A DNA stretch of 10,235 bases from positions 1 through 10,235 of the forward strand of contig DWUQ01000153.1 in the NCBI GenBank assembly GCA_019120675.1. The letters are read 5' to 3'. This stretch comes from Candidatus Paenalcaligenes intestinipullorum. Lineage in GTDB: Bacteria > Pseudomonadota > Gammaproteobacteria > Burkholderiales > Burkholderiaceae_B. The position numbers and the translations under genes were made by a program. A model generated the notes under the pieces. It was not told the origin of the DNA, did no database searches, and saw only the letters and a program-made list of their open reading frames with translations. Below, one piece after another: positions 1-6,892 of the stretch. Each line of letters opens with the position of its first letter. The first letter of the stretch is position 1.

Positions 1-540
1 ATTATTGATCATATTGAAGAGTACATTTGTGCGATCTTGCTCAGCGCATTTGTAATCTTATTATTTGTGCAAATTATATCGAGGCAGTTTTTTTCATACA
101 GCATTCCTTGGGGCGAGGAATTAGCGACCTATATGTTTGTGTGGTTTGCCTATTTAGGGGCTGTGGTGGCAGCCAAGATGTCGGCGCATAATCGGGTGAC
201 GTTTCAGTTTAAAATTTTCCCGCCAATTGTGCAGAAAGTGACAGAAACCTTTGCGGACTTGCTGTGGGTGGCCTTTAATTTGTACTTTACTTGGTTAAGT
301 TACGATTTCGTGTTTAACCGTATGAATTTGTTTTGGAAATCCCAAACCACTGGGATTCCTATGAAGTATTTCTTTATGGTTTTGCCTGCGGCATTTTTAT
401 TAATGTCGATCCGAATTCTATGGAATAACTATCTGATTTGGTTTAAGCATGTCAAGCTGGTCGACCCAGAAACTCAAGAGCTCGAAGCCCTCAAGCGTCA
501 AGGGGCAGTAGAGCGTGATAGCGTAGTTGAAGGAGTATAA
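1..540 (+). CDS. TRAP transporter small permease (DctQ-type), 5' truncated
   Basis: This is the small four-helix membrane subunit of a tripartite ATP-independent periplasmic (TRAP) transporter, which works with the large permease to import a solute delivered by a periplasmic binding protein. The reading frame is open from base 1, giving 179 residues before the TAA, so the true start lies upstream; the TTG at 37 is internal to the first helix. Four hydrophobic segments are visible, at roughly window residues 11-30, 45-62, 82-102 and 121-143. Family features are the E-x-x-x-Y-x-F-V-W-x-x-Y-x-G-A segment after helix 1, a following histidine (SAHNR), and a G-I-P-M motif before the last helix. The C-terminus is charged and cytoplasmic. 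The stop lies 2 nt before the large-permease start, and the AAGGAG at 530-535 inside this gene is that gene's ribosome binding site. The substrate cannot be told from the permease. Confidence 0.9.
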   Translation: MIDHIEEYICAILLSAFVILLFVQIISRQFFSYSIPWGEELATYMFVWFAYLGAVVAAKMSAHNRVTFQFKIFPPIVQKVTETFADLLWVAFNLYFTWLSYDFVFNRMNLFWKSQTTGIPMKYFFMVLPAAFLLMSIRILWNNYLIWFKHVKLVDPETQELEALKRQGAVERDSVVEGV

Positions 541-542
541 CT

Positions 543-1883
543 ATGGAACAGTCTGTAGTCGGCCTCTTGTTTGGTGGTTTTTTTGTCTTATTGTTGATCG
601 GTGCACCCATTACCGTCTCGCTCGCGGGTGCCGCGATGATGGCCTTTCTGGCGTTGGGTAAAAATCCGATTTCCTTTGTACAAATTGCGTTTACGTCTGT
701 GGGCAGTTTCCCGCTTATGGCTTTACCCGCCTTTATTCTGGCTGGGGCGCTCATGGAAGCTGGGGGGATTTCACGACGGCTGGTGGATATTGCAGAGTCT
801 TTTGCTGGGCCGGTTACTGGTGGTTTAGGCATGGCAACGGTTCTAGCCTGTTTGTTCTTTGGCGCGATCTCAGGCTCTGGTCCTGCCACCACCGCAGCGG
901 TTGGAATGCTCATGATCCCCGCCATGACACAACGTCAGTATGAGCTGAGTTACGCGTCGGCGCTCACCGCCTCGTCGGGGGGCTTGGGTATTATTATCCC
1001 GCCGTCTATCCCCATGGTGATTTTTGGTATCTCAGCCTTGGGTTTGCGTCCGCCAGCCGAGGCCGTGGCGCTACATGGTCCGTTTTCCAGCGTTTCCATT
1101 TCGAAGCTTTTTGTCGCGGGCGTGGTGCCCGGTTTCATGATGGCCAGCAGCTTGCTGGTGATGAACTACTTTATTTCACGCAAACAGGGCTACAAAGGCA
1201 TGGGTTCCGGCTGGAACGGTGCGGAAATCAGACTGGCGTTACGCCGAGGGATTTGGTCTATTTTTGCCCCGGTGTTTATTTTAGGGGGTATTTATGCTGG
1301 TTTCTTTACGCCTACCGAATCCGCTGTCATTGCGATTTTTTATACCTTATTTGTAGGGGTAGTATTACATCGAGAAATGACCTGGCCCAAACTCTTTAAT
1401 TCCTTACGTACCACGACCTGGATCACAGGGCGAGTGTTGCTGATTTTGTTTGCGGCAACGGTGTTTGGCCGTTTGCTGGTCGAGCAGCGCATCCCCGCTT
1501 TAATTGCCGAATCACTGATTAATTGGACCGACAACATCTATCTGATTTGGACGATCCTGATTGTGTTCTTGTTGTTCGTGGGCATGTTTATGGAAACCTT
1601 AGCGGCCATTATGATTTTAGTGCCGGTACTGTTACCCGTGACGTATATGCTGGGGGTGGACCCCACTCATGTGGGGATTGTGGTCATTTGCACCTTGTCC
1701 GTCGGGTTTATTACACCGCCTTTAGGGGAAAACCTGTTTGTCGCCTCGGGAATAGGGGGCGCGACCGTTGAGCAAGTGGTGGTCAAAGCTTTGCCTTTTG
1801 TTTTCGTGCTGATGGTGGCGATTTTTATCATTGCTTTCGTACCGAGCTTGTCGCTTTGGTTACCAGGCTTGTTGGGGTACTGA
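543..1883 (+). CDS. TRAP transporter large permease (DctM-type)
   Basis: This is the large, multi-helix inner-membrane subunit that forms the substrate path of a TRAP transporter and uses the sodium gradient for uptake. It has 446 residues, slightly above the usual 425-435. Motifs in order: G-A-I-S-G-S-G-P-A-T-T-A-A-V-G at 107-121, G-G-L-G-I-I-I-P-P-S-I-P at 146-157, F-F-T-P-T-E-S-A-V at 254-262, M-E-T-L-A-A-I-M-I-L-V-P at 350-361 and T-P-P-L-G-E-N-L-F at 391-399. The GLNLF motif common in the family reads GENLF here. A loop of about 17 residues at roughly 165-185 looks like an insertion relative to typical members and explains the extra length. The ATG at 543 follows AAGGAG by 7 nt, which fixes the start. 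The gene sits 2 nt after the small permease and 1 nt before the Cache-protein gene, so the three are almost certainly one operon. Confidence 0.95.
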   Translation: MEQSVVGLLFGGFFVLLLIGAPITVSLAGAAMMAFLALGKNPISFVQIAFTSVGSFPLMALPAFILAGALMEAGGISRRLVDIAESFAGPVTGGLGMATVLACLFFGAISGSGPATTAAVGMLMIPAMTQRQYELSYASALTASSGGLGIIIPPSIPMVIFGISALGLRPPAEAVALHGPFSSVSISKLFVAGVVPGFMMASSLLVMNYFISRKQGYKGMGSGWNGAEIRLALRRGIWSIFAPVFILGGIYAGFFTPTESAVIAIFYTLFVGVVLHREMTWPKLFNSLRTTTWITGRVLLILFAATVFGRLLVEQRIPALIAESLINWTDNIYLIWTILIVFLLFVGMFMETLAAIMILVPVLLPVTYMLGVDPTHVGIVVICTLSVGFITPPLGENLFVASGIGGATVEQVVVKALPFVFVLMVAIFIIAFVPSLSLWLPGLLGY

Positions 1884-1884
1884 T

Positions 1885-2814
1885 ATGACTAAACGTTTAA
1901 TTAAAAGGGCCAGCGTAGTCGGATTAAGCGCTTGCGCCGTCTTGGGGGGTGGGTTGGCGCAGGCGGACACGTCTTTAGCCGCACTCAGTACTCAGGCCAC
2001 CGCCACGACGGCAAGCCAACAGCAGCAGCAGCGTGCCCAAAATTTACTCCATAAAGCCGTTCAGCATCTCCACACTAAGGGACCCGCTGCGGTGAACGAT
2101 TTTACCTATAGTCCTGAATTTATCGATCGCGACTTATATGTCTACAGCCTGAGCGCAAGTGGGCAAATGCTTTCCAGTGGTGGTTGGTCAGCAGGCCTCA
2201 TCGGGCAAAATGTACGCGAAGAAACCGATGATGCGGGTAAGCCTTTTTTCAAACAGATGCTGGATCAAGCCCAGCAGGCAAGTCAGGGCAGCATTGAGTA
2301 TTTTTGGTACAACCCTAACGATGGTCAAGAAGAAGTAAAGTTAACGTATTTTGAAGTGGTGGATGGCATTGTGGTGGCGGTTGGTTTTTTCCCAGGGCTC
2401 TCCACCGAAGAGCAGGCTCAGCAAAAGCTGGAGCTTGCAGTGCGCACGTACACCGACAACGCCAATTTGGCGCTGCGAAAGTTTCGCAACCGGCAGGGTG
2501 AGTTTCGAAGCCCAGGGCAGTATGTCTTTGTGCTGGACGCGGCGAAAAACACCGTACTTTTAAATCCAGAGTTTACGGAATACAACGGACGCTCAATTGA
2601 CGAGATCGCCGATGTACGTGGTCAGCAGTTTTTGCGCAAAATTGTGGAGCAGGCCTCGCCCGATCAGGTTCACACCTTGGATTATTGGTGGCTCAATCCA
2701 AGCAGCAAGCAGGTCGAACCCAAACGTGCCTTTTTTCAGCAGGTGGATACCGACGTGATTGTGGTAACGACCCAAGTCTTGGCTGATGCACCGTTAAATA
2801 AGAAACCCAAGTAG
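1885..2814 (+). CDS. secreted two-Cache-domain protein of the TRAP operon
   Basis: This predicted periplasmic protein has 309 residues. The ATG at 1885 is chosen over an upstream in-frame start at 1831 because it lies 1 nt after the large-permease stop and puts a signal peptide at the N-terminus: basic MTKRLIKR, a hydrophobic core, then A-Q-A before D28. L-S-A-C at 14-17 also fits a lipobox, but the hydrophobic stretch before it is short, so I favour ordinary signal-peptidase cleavage. After a Gln-rich stretch (Q45-Q49) come two similar units, about 72-170 and 206-300. Each holds the small-Cache pattern: a Y-V-x-x-L strand, a glycine loop, D-x-x-G-x-x-F, then an aromatic-W-x-N-P strand (F-W-Y-N-P at 140-144, W-W-L-N-P at 268-272) and a K-x-x-x-F core ending in a Val-rich strand. 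No membrane anchor or signalling domain follows. Cache domains bind small molecules such as organic acids. That this protein serves the transporter is inferred from the operon; it could instead inform a sensor. Confidence 0.85.
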   Translation: MTKRLIKRASVVGLSACAVLGGGLAQADTSLAALSTQATATTASQQQQQRAQNLLHKAVQHLHTKGPAAVNDFTYSPEFIDRDLYVYSLSASGQMLSSGGWSAGLIGQNVREETDDAGKPFFKQMLDQAQQASQGSIEYFWYNPNDGQEEVKLTYFEVVDGIVVAVGFFPGLSTEEQAQQKLELAVRTYTDNANLALRKFRNRQGEFRSPGQYVFVLDAAKNTVLLNPEFTEYNGRSIDEIADVRGQQFLRKIVEQASPDQVHTLDYWWLNPSSKQVEPKRAFFQQVDTDVIVVTTQVLADAPLNKKPK

Positions 2815-2819
2815 TCATC

Positions 2820-2845
2820 GCCTTAAAACAGAGCCGTTTTAAGGC
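2820..2845 (+). terminator. perfect 10-bp hairpin after the TRAP operon
   Basis: GCCTTAAAAC at 2820-2829 and its exact reverse complement GTTTTAAGGC at 2836-2845 flank the 6-nt loop AGAGCC. It starts 5 nt after the Cache-gene stop. No real T-run follows (CCAGCTTTTA), so it is a weak intrinsic terminator at best. It could instead act as a 3' stabilising stem upstream of the stronger terminator at 2897-2926. Confidence 0.5.
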
Positions 2846-2896
2846 CCAGCTTTTAAGTGACTTGTGGAAATGCATTACGTCATGGCAGAGCAATCA

Positions 2897-2926
2897 AAAA
2901 AGAGACGCTGGAAAGCGTCTCTTTTT
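2897..2926. terminator. bidirectional intrinsic terminator between convergent operons
   Basis: AGAGACGCT at 2901-2909 pairs exactly with AGCGTCTCT at 2914-2922 around a GGAA tetraloop (GNRA type). The A-tract at 2896-2900 and T-tract at 2923-2926 extend the stem to 13 bp and provide a U-rich tail on either strand. The plus strand reads out of the TRAP operon and the minus strand out of minE, whose stop codon lies 11 nt away. This is a textbook convergent terminator shared by two operons. Confidence 0.9.
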
Positions 2927-2937
2927 GTTGTGCACAT

Positions 2938-3204
2938 TTACTTTTTCTCATCGGCTTGGGGCATTTCGATTTTGACTTCAAGCACTTCCAAGTCATCCTT
3001 GGTGTCTAAATTAACTTGGATGTCTTTGGGATCAATGCTGACGTAGCGAGAAATCACCTCGATGAGTTCCTTTTGCAAACGCGGCAAATAATCAGGGGTA
3101 ACGCCACCTTGGCCTCGTTCATTGATTAGAATGAGCTGTAAGCGGTCTTTGGCGACGTTTGCAGAGGTTTTCTTTTTGCCTAATAAGAGCGACAGGAAAG
3201 ACAT
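2938..3204 (-). CDS. minE: cell division topological specificity factor MinE
   Basis: MinE stimulates the MinD ATPase, displaces MinC, and drives pole-to-pole oscillation so that the division inhibitor is lowest at mid-cell. The protein has 88 residues, the usual length. The N-terminal membrane-targeting stretch MSFLSLLLGKKK is followed by the anti-MinCD region N-V-A-K-D-R-L-Q-L-I-L at about 15-25 and the dimerisation and topological-specificity region (D-Y-L-P-R-L-Q-K-E-L-I to E-V-L-E-V-K-I-E-M-P). The start is the ATG at 3204: the frame is open further upstream, but this start matches the family, lies 1 nt after the minD stop, and has a strong GGAGG at 3213-3217, 8 nt away inside the end of minD. 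It is the last gene of the minus-strand cluster and is followed by the shared terminator. Confidence 0.97.
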   Translation of the reverse strand: MSFLSLLLGKKKTSANVAKDRLQLILINERGQGGVTPDYLPRLQKELIEVISRYVSIDPKDIQVNLDTKDDLEVLEVKIEMPQADEKK

Positions 3205-3205
3205 A

Positions 3206-4021
3206 TTACTTTCCTCCGAAAAGGCGTTTGAAGAAACCGGGCTTAGTGTAATCAATAAAGCGCAAAGGTTTGTCTTCGCCTAAATAACGGTCTACGACAT
3301 CTTGGTAGGCAGCAGCGGCATCGCTGTCGCGTACGTGAATGACTGGTAAACCTTGGTTGGAGGCTTGCAGTACCATATCGGATTCAGGAATGACGCCAAT
3401 AAGCTTGATGCGTAAGATGTCTTCGATATCTCCCAAAGACAGCATCTCACCCTCGGCCACACGCTTGGCGTTGTAGCGAGTGAGCAGCAGGTACTCCTTG
3501 ATGGGATCTTCGCTTTTTTCGGCGCGCTGGGACTTGGCGGACAAGATGCCCAAAATACGATCCGAGTCGCGTACTGAGGAGACTTCAGGGTTGGTCACCA
3601 CCAATGCGTCATCGGCAAAGTACGACGCCATTAGGGCACCGGTTTCGATACCAGCAGGTGAATCGCACACAATGTACTCAAAATCCATAGCTTTTAAGTC
3701 GTCCAGCACCTTGCCGACTTCTTCTTTGGTTAGAGCGTCTTTGTCGCGCGTTTGGGAAGCAGGCAGAATAAATAGGTTTTCGAGCTGCTTGTCGCGAATG
3801 AGCGCTTGATTCAGACTGGCTTCGCCTTGGATGACATTGACAAAGTCATACACCACGCGGCGTTCACAGCCCATAATTAAATCCAAATTGCGCAAGCCTA
3901 CATCAAAGTCAATGACCACGGTTTTGTGGCCACGCATGGCCAAGCCAGAAGCAAAACTAGCGCTGGTGGTGGTTTTGCCAACCCCACCTTTTCCAGAGGT
4001 CACCACAACAATTCGCGTCAT
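3206..4021 (-). CDS. minD: septum site-determining ATPase MinD
   Basis: MinD is a ParA/MinD-family ATPase that dimerises on the inner membrane with ATP, recruits MinC, and is released by MinE. It has 271 residues, the usual length. The deviant Walker A motif G-K-G-G-V-G-K-T-T is at 10-18, with the signature lysine K11 and catalytic-loop K16. D-F-D at 38-40 with G-L-R-N-L-D-L-I-M-G at 42-51 forms the switch I region, and D-S-P-A-G-I-E at 120-126 is Walker B/switch II. The C-terminus K-P-G-F-F-K-R-L-F-G-G-K (260-271) is the amphipathic membrane-targeting helix. The start is the ATG at 4021, with AAAGGA on the minus strand about 10 nt upstream. The upstream gap to minC is 145 nt, much longer than in the compact E. 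coli minCDE operon. No key residue is missing and the gene looks functional. Confidence 0.98.
   Translation of the reverse strand: MTRIVVVTSGKGGVGKTTTSASFASGLAMRGHKTVVIDFDVGLRNLDLIMGCERRVVYDFVNVIQGEASLNQALIRDKQLENLFILPASQTRDKDALTKEEVGKVLDDLKAMDFEYIVCDSPAGIETGALMASYFADDALVVTNPEVSSVRDSDRILGILSAKSQRAEKSEDPIKEYLLLTRYNAKRVAEGEMLSLGDIEDILRIKLIGVIPESDMVLQASNQGLPVIHVRDSDAAAAYQDVVDRYLGEDKPLRFIDYTKPGFFKRLFGGK
3213..3217 (-). promoter_or_regulatory. ribosome binding site of minE
   Basis: GGAGG on the minus strand lies within the last codons of minD, 8 nt before the minE ATG. It decides the minE start against the longer upstream frame and suggests minE translation is coupled to that of minD. Confidence 0.85.
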
Positions 4022-4067
4022 GACGGGTAATTCCTTTAGGTTGTTCGGTCAATTCAAAATGTGCAAG

Positions 4068-4092
4068 CGATACACCAAAAAGCGGGGTATCG
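4068..4092 (-). repeat. hairpin in the minC-minD spacer
   Basis: On the plus strand CGATACACC (4068-4076) pairs with GGGGTATCG (4084-4092) around AAAAAGC: eight pairs with one A-G mismatch. In the minC-to-minD transcript it lies about 50 nt before the minD start, outside the ribosome binding site. No U-run follows, so it is unlikely to be a terminator; an RNA processing or stability element is possible. Confidence 0.4.
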
Positions 4093-4166
4093 GTGTTTTC
4101 GTAAAATCAGCATCGTGACGCTTAGCGTAGTGTAGCGATTTGGCAGCACGTGCTTGTTAAAAAGCG

Positions 4167-5021
4167 TTAGGAAAGCGTACGAATGCTTAAATTGTCTGCT
4201 TCGAGCTGGATGACGGTGGTTTGTTTGTGTACCGAACTATCCAAATCCTCGTCAATCACACGGTACACCCCAGCAATAGCGATGAGCTCGGGATCCAGCT
4301 CGGTCGTGAAGATGCGGGCGGTGGCATCGCCACGTGCCCCAGCCATGGCCTTGCCCCGTAACGGGCCATATACATGGATATTGCCATCTGCAATCACCTC
4401 GGCGCCTTGACCCACTGCGCCAATAATAACTAAATCGGTATCCCGTGCATACACACGCTGCCCAGAACGCAGCTGACGATTGATAACGAGAGCAGCGGGG
4501 GCAACAGTAAAGGTGTTTGGGGCTTCGCTTTTCTGAGCAAGAGGGGTCTCCACGGAAGCACTTTCTGTCGCGAGGCGATTGGTGGTGTTTGCAGGCAAAG
4601 GCGCTTCCTGAGTGTTGGAAGGTGTCTTGAAGTTCGCCTTGTTGTGCAAAGTGGGGACATCCGCTTCGGACGCAGGTTTGGTGCTGGGCCGAGTTGGCGC
4701 GTTTGACAAGTCGACTTCATTTAAGCCGCTGGCCAAAGCCGAATCGAGCACTTCACCTTGAGCCACCACGCCGACAGGGTGCAGTCGGTGACCACGAATG
4801 GCTTCGAGCAATCGGTTCCACTCAATGGGTTGAGTTAGGCCGCTGGCATCGAGCACGACGGGTTCGTCTTCGAAAAAAGCACCCGCATCGTGCATGCGTT
4901 GATCCAGAGCAGCCACTAAGGCGTCCAGGTCATTGCTGTGCAACACCAAACGCACCGCGTATAAGGTTGCGCTTTTGAAGTCTAAGGCTTCGGGGCCTTT
5001 GGAGGGCAAAGAGGTCGTCAC
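4167..5021 (-). CDS. minC: septum site-determining protein MinC
   Basis: MinC inhibits FtsZ ring assembly away from mid-cell and is brought to the membrane by MinD. With the GTG start at 5021 it has 284 residues. The N-terminal FtsZ-inhibiting domain spans about 10-106 (F-K-S-A-T-L-Y-A-V-R-L, then V-V-L-D-A-S). A linker rich in Ala, Thr, Pro and Ser runs about 107-175. The C-terminal beta-helix, which binds MinD and dimerises, spans 178-284, with R-S-G-Q-R at 185-189 and D-G-N-I-H-V-Y-G at 212-219. The linker makes it about 50 residues longer than E. coli MinC (231). The start is uncertain: a TTG at 5036 overlaps the glnS stop and would add five residues; I prefer the GTG 5 nt after glnS, with GGGTG about 8 nt upstream. 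The gene is tightly linked to glnS and probably cotranscribed with it. Confidence 0.92.
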   Translation of the reverse strand: MTTSLPSKGPEALDFKSATLYAVRLVLHSNDLDALVAALDQRMHDAGAFFEDEPVVLDASGLTQPIEWNRLLEAIRGHRLHPVGVVAQGEVLDSALASGLNEVDLSNAPTRPSTKPASEADVPTLHNKANFKTPSNTQEAPLPANTTNRLATESASVETPLAQKSEAPNTFTVAPAALVINRQLRSGQRVYARDTDLVIIGAVGQGAEVIADGNIHVYGPLRGKAMAGARGDATARIFTTELDPELIAIAGVYRVIDEDLDSSVHKQTTVIQLEADNLSIRTLS

Positions 5022-5026
5022 GTTGA

Positions 5027-6784
5027 TTACACCCAAGTATCACGTAAAGTAGTAATGCGATTCAGCACGGGATGCGTTGCTGAGGATTCCTTGAGATCCG
5101 CCACAAAATAGCCTAAACGCTCGAATTGCCAGTAGGCGCCGGGATCGGCCACTAAGCCAGGCTCTACCCAAGCGTTGACGGTATCCAAAGAGTGCGGATT
5201 GATTAAGCTGAGGAAGTCTTTATCGCCTACATCAGGATGGGGGTCGGAAAACAAACGGTCATACAACCGTACGGTAGCGGGCACGGCATGAGCCGCGCTG
5301 ACCCAAGTAATATTGCCTTTGACTTTGATCGAGTCAGCCCCTGGGGTGCCGCTTTTAGTATCGGGTAAATACTCGGCCTGCACCTCGGTAATCTTACCAT
5401 TTTCGTCTTTGGTGAAGCCAGTGCAGGTAATAATATAGCCGTATTTTAAGCGTACGGTATTGCCGGGGTACAAGCGGAAATAGCGTTTTTCGGGTTCTTC
5501 GCGGAAGTCGTCGCGCTCAATCCAAAGCTCTCGGCTGAGAGGAAACTCGCGTACACCGCGCTCGGGATGGTGTGGATGCACAGGCGCAGTACACAATTCA
5601 GATTGACCTTCGGGGTAGTTCGTCAGGATCAGCTTGATGGGATCCAATACCGCCACACTACGAGGGGCCTTGGGGTCTAGGTCATCGCGCAAGGCTTGTT
5701 CGAGCACACTGTAATCAATCCGGGAGTCGGCTTTGGCAACCCCAATACGATCGCAAAATAAACGGATGGCCTCGGGGGTATAACCACGACGGCGTAGCCC
5801 AGCCAAGGTCGGCATGCGAGGGTCATCCCAGCCATCGACGTGGTTTTCTACTACTAATTGGCGCAGTTTGCGCTTGCTGGTGACCACATAGCTTAGGTAT
5901 AAGCGTGCGAACTCGTACTGCTGAGGGAGTGGGTCGGTAAAAAAACCAAGGTCGCGCAAATGCTCCAGTATCCAATTATAAAAAGGACGCTGGTCTTCGA
6001 ATTCGAGAGTGCAAATACTGTGGGTGATTTGTTCTAAGGCGTCTTCGACTGGATGCGCCCAGCTGTACATAGGGTAGATACACCATTTGTTGCCGGTACG
6101 GTGATGTTCGGCATGGCGAATGCGGTACAGCACTGGATCACGCATATTGATATTGGGGGAAGCCATATCAATTTTGGCGCGTAAGGCCATGCTGCCATCG
6201 GGATGTTGGCCATCACGCATTTCGCGTAGTAGGCGTAAGGATTCGTCAGTAGGGCGATCGCGCCAAGGCGAATTGGTGCCTGGCTCGGTGAGAGTGCCGC
6301 GGTTTTCGCGCATTTGCTCGGCGCTTTGCTCGTCCACATAAGCCAAGTCGGCTTGTACCAAGGCTTCGGCGAACTCGTACATGTAATCGAAGTAGTCGCT
6401 GGCAAAGTACAAGTTGGTTTCGTCTTGGAACTGCCAGTCAAACCCTAACCACTGCACCATATCAATAATGGCGTCGACGTATTCTTGTTCTTCTTTTTCG
6501 GGGTTGGTGTCGTCAAAACGCAAATGACATGCGCCCAAGTAGTCGCGTGCCAGACTAAAATTCAAGCAGATGCTTTTGGCATGACCGATATGTAGGTAAC
6601 CGTTGGGCTCAGGAGGAAAACGGGTACGAATACGTGCTCGATCCAATGGCGCCGTAGCCTGAACCGAGGCTGGCCCTGGTGTGCCCGACCAGCGATTCGA
6701 AGCATGGCGCTGGGCGTTTAGATCCTGGTCGATGATCGTGCGCAAAAAGTTTGAAACAGGAGCCGGGGTGGAATCAGTGGTCAT
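5027..6784 (-). CDS. glnS: glutaminyl-tRNA synthetase
   Basis: This class I aminoacyl-tRNA synthetase charges tRNA-Gln with glutamine in the cytoplasm. It has 585 residues against about 554 in E. coli. R-F-P-P-E-P-N-G-Y-L-H-I-G-H-A-K at 55-70 contains the HIGH motif at 65-68. R-F-D-D-T-N-P at 89-95 is the amino-acid binding region, and T-S-K-R-K at 302-306 is the KMSKS-equivalent loop (M-S-K-R-K in E. coli), followed by V-D-G-W-D-D-P-R-M-P-T. The C-terminal anticodon-binding beta-barrels run to L-R-D-T-W-V. About 25 residues (24-49) are inserted between the N-terminal helix and the catalytic domain, as I recall from other Burkholderiales enzymes. The ATG at 6784 matches the family N-terminus (S-N-F-L-R-x-I-I-D); its Shine-Dalgarno is weak (TAGG, 1-4 nt away). 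It is the first gene of the glnS-minC-minD-minE cluster. Confidence 0.98.
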   Translation of the reverse strand: MTTDSTPAPVSNFLRTIIDQDLNAQRHASNRWSGTPGPASVQATAPLDRARIRTRFPPEPNGYLHIGHAKSICLNFSLARDYLGACHLRFDDTNPEKEEQEYVDAIIDMVQWLGFDWQFQDETNLYFASDYFDYMYEFAEALVQADLAYVDEQSAEQMRENRGTLTEPGTNSPWRDRPTDESLRLLREMRDGQHPDGSMALRAKIDMASPNINMRDPVLYRIRHAEHHRTGNKWCIYPMYSWAHPVEDALEQITHSICTLEFEDQRPFYNWILEHLRDLGFFTDPLPQQYEFARLYLSYVVTSKRKLRQLVVENHVDGWDDPRMPTLAGLRRRGYTPEAIRLFCDRIGVAKADSRIDYSVLEQALRDDLDPKAPRSVAVLDPIKLILTNYPEGQSELCTAPVHPHHPERGVREFPLSRELWIERDDFREEPEKRYFRLYPGNTVRLKYGYIITCTGFTKDENGKITEVQAEYLPDTKSGTPGADSIKVKGNITWVSAAHAVPATVRLYDRLFSDPHPDVGDKDFLSLINPHSLDTVNAWVEPGLVADPGAYWQFERLGYFVADLKESSATHPVLNRITTLRDTWV

Positions 6785-6888
6785 ACCTAAAACACAAGAA
6801 ATAAAATTCGGGTCAATGGGTCATTTTGCCATGAATTAGGGTTTTTCATGAGCACAAATATCAAACACGTTCTAAACTACCCAACATT
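6785..6888. promoter_or_regulatory. divergent intergenic region, glnS / cydA-like operon
   Basis: These 104 nt separate two divergent genes and must hold the promoters of both operons. I see no hexamer pair I would defend. A TTGACC on the minus strand (6811-6816) resembles a -35 box, but the hexamer 17 nt downstream is GTTTTA and lies almost on the glnS start. I see no FNR/ANR-type TTGAT-N4-ATCAA site, which would have been expected for many oxygen-regulated oxidase operons. A short ORF at 6848-6892 occupies the plus-strand half. Confidence 0.5.
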
Positions 6889-6892
6889 ATGA
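6848..6892 (+). CDS. possible 14-codon leader ORF coupled to the cydA-like gene
   Basis: ATG at 6848 opens a 14-codon ORF (MSTNIKHVLNYPTL) whose TGA at 6890-6892 overlaps the downstream ATG at 6889 as ATGA. TAGGG lies about 6 nt before this ATG. The cydA-like start itself has no purine-rich Shine-Dalgarno (ACCCAACATT precedes it), so termination and restart from this ORF would explain how that gene is translated. The ORF is short enough to occur by chance, and I recognise no homologue. Confidence 0.3.
   Translation: MSTNIKHVLNYPTL

Noticed and set aside
302..306. glnS KMSKS-equivalent loop reading TSKRK (residue numbers) as a defect
   Set aside because: The lysines needed for ATP binding are kept, and the position before SK varies among GlnRS enzymes; this is not evidence of lost function.
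37..540. TTG at 37 as start of the small permease
   Set aside because: The frame is open to base 1 and the residues before 37 (IIDHIEEYICAI) fit the N-terminus and first helix of DctQ, so the gene begins upstream of the window.
491..925. 144-codon minus-strand ORF over the start of the large permease
   Set aside because: It is antisense to a strongly conserved DctM sequence, is of low complexity and has no motif; a shadow frame.
1831..1884. Longer N-terminus for the Cache protein starting at 1831
   Set aside because: It overlaps the large-permease gene by over 50 nt and would bury the signal peptide that starts at the ATG at 1885.
4694..4978. Plus-strand ORF over minC, with other antisense ORFs in minD and glnS
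   Set aside because: All lie opposite well-conserved genes and their products are Arg/Ser-rich shadows of the coding strand.
6788..6816. glnS promoter with TTGACC as -35 box
   Set aside because: The hexamer at 17-nt spacing is GTTTTA and would place the transcription start at or beyond the glnS ATG.
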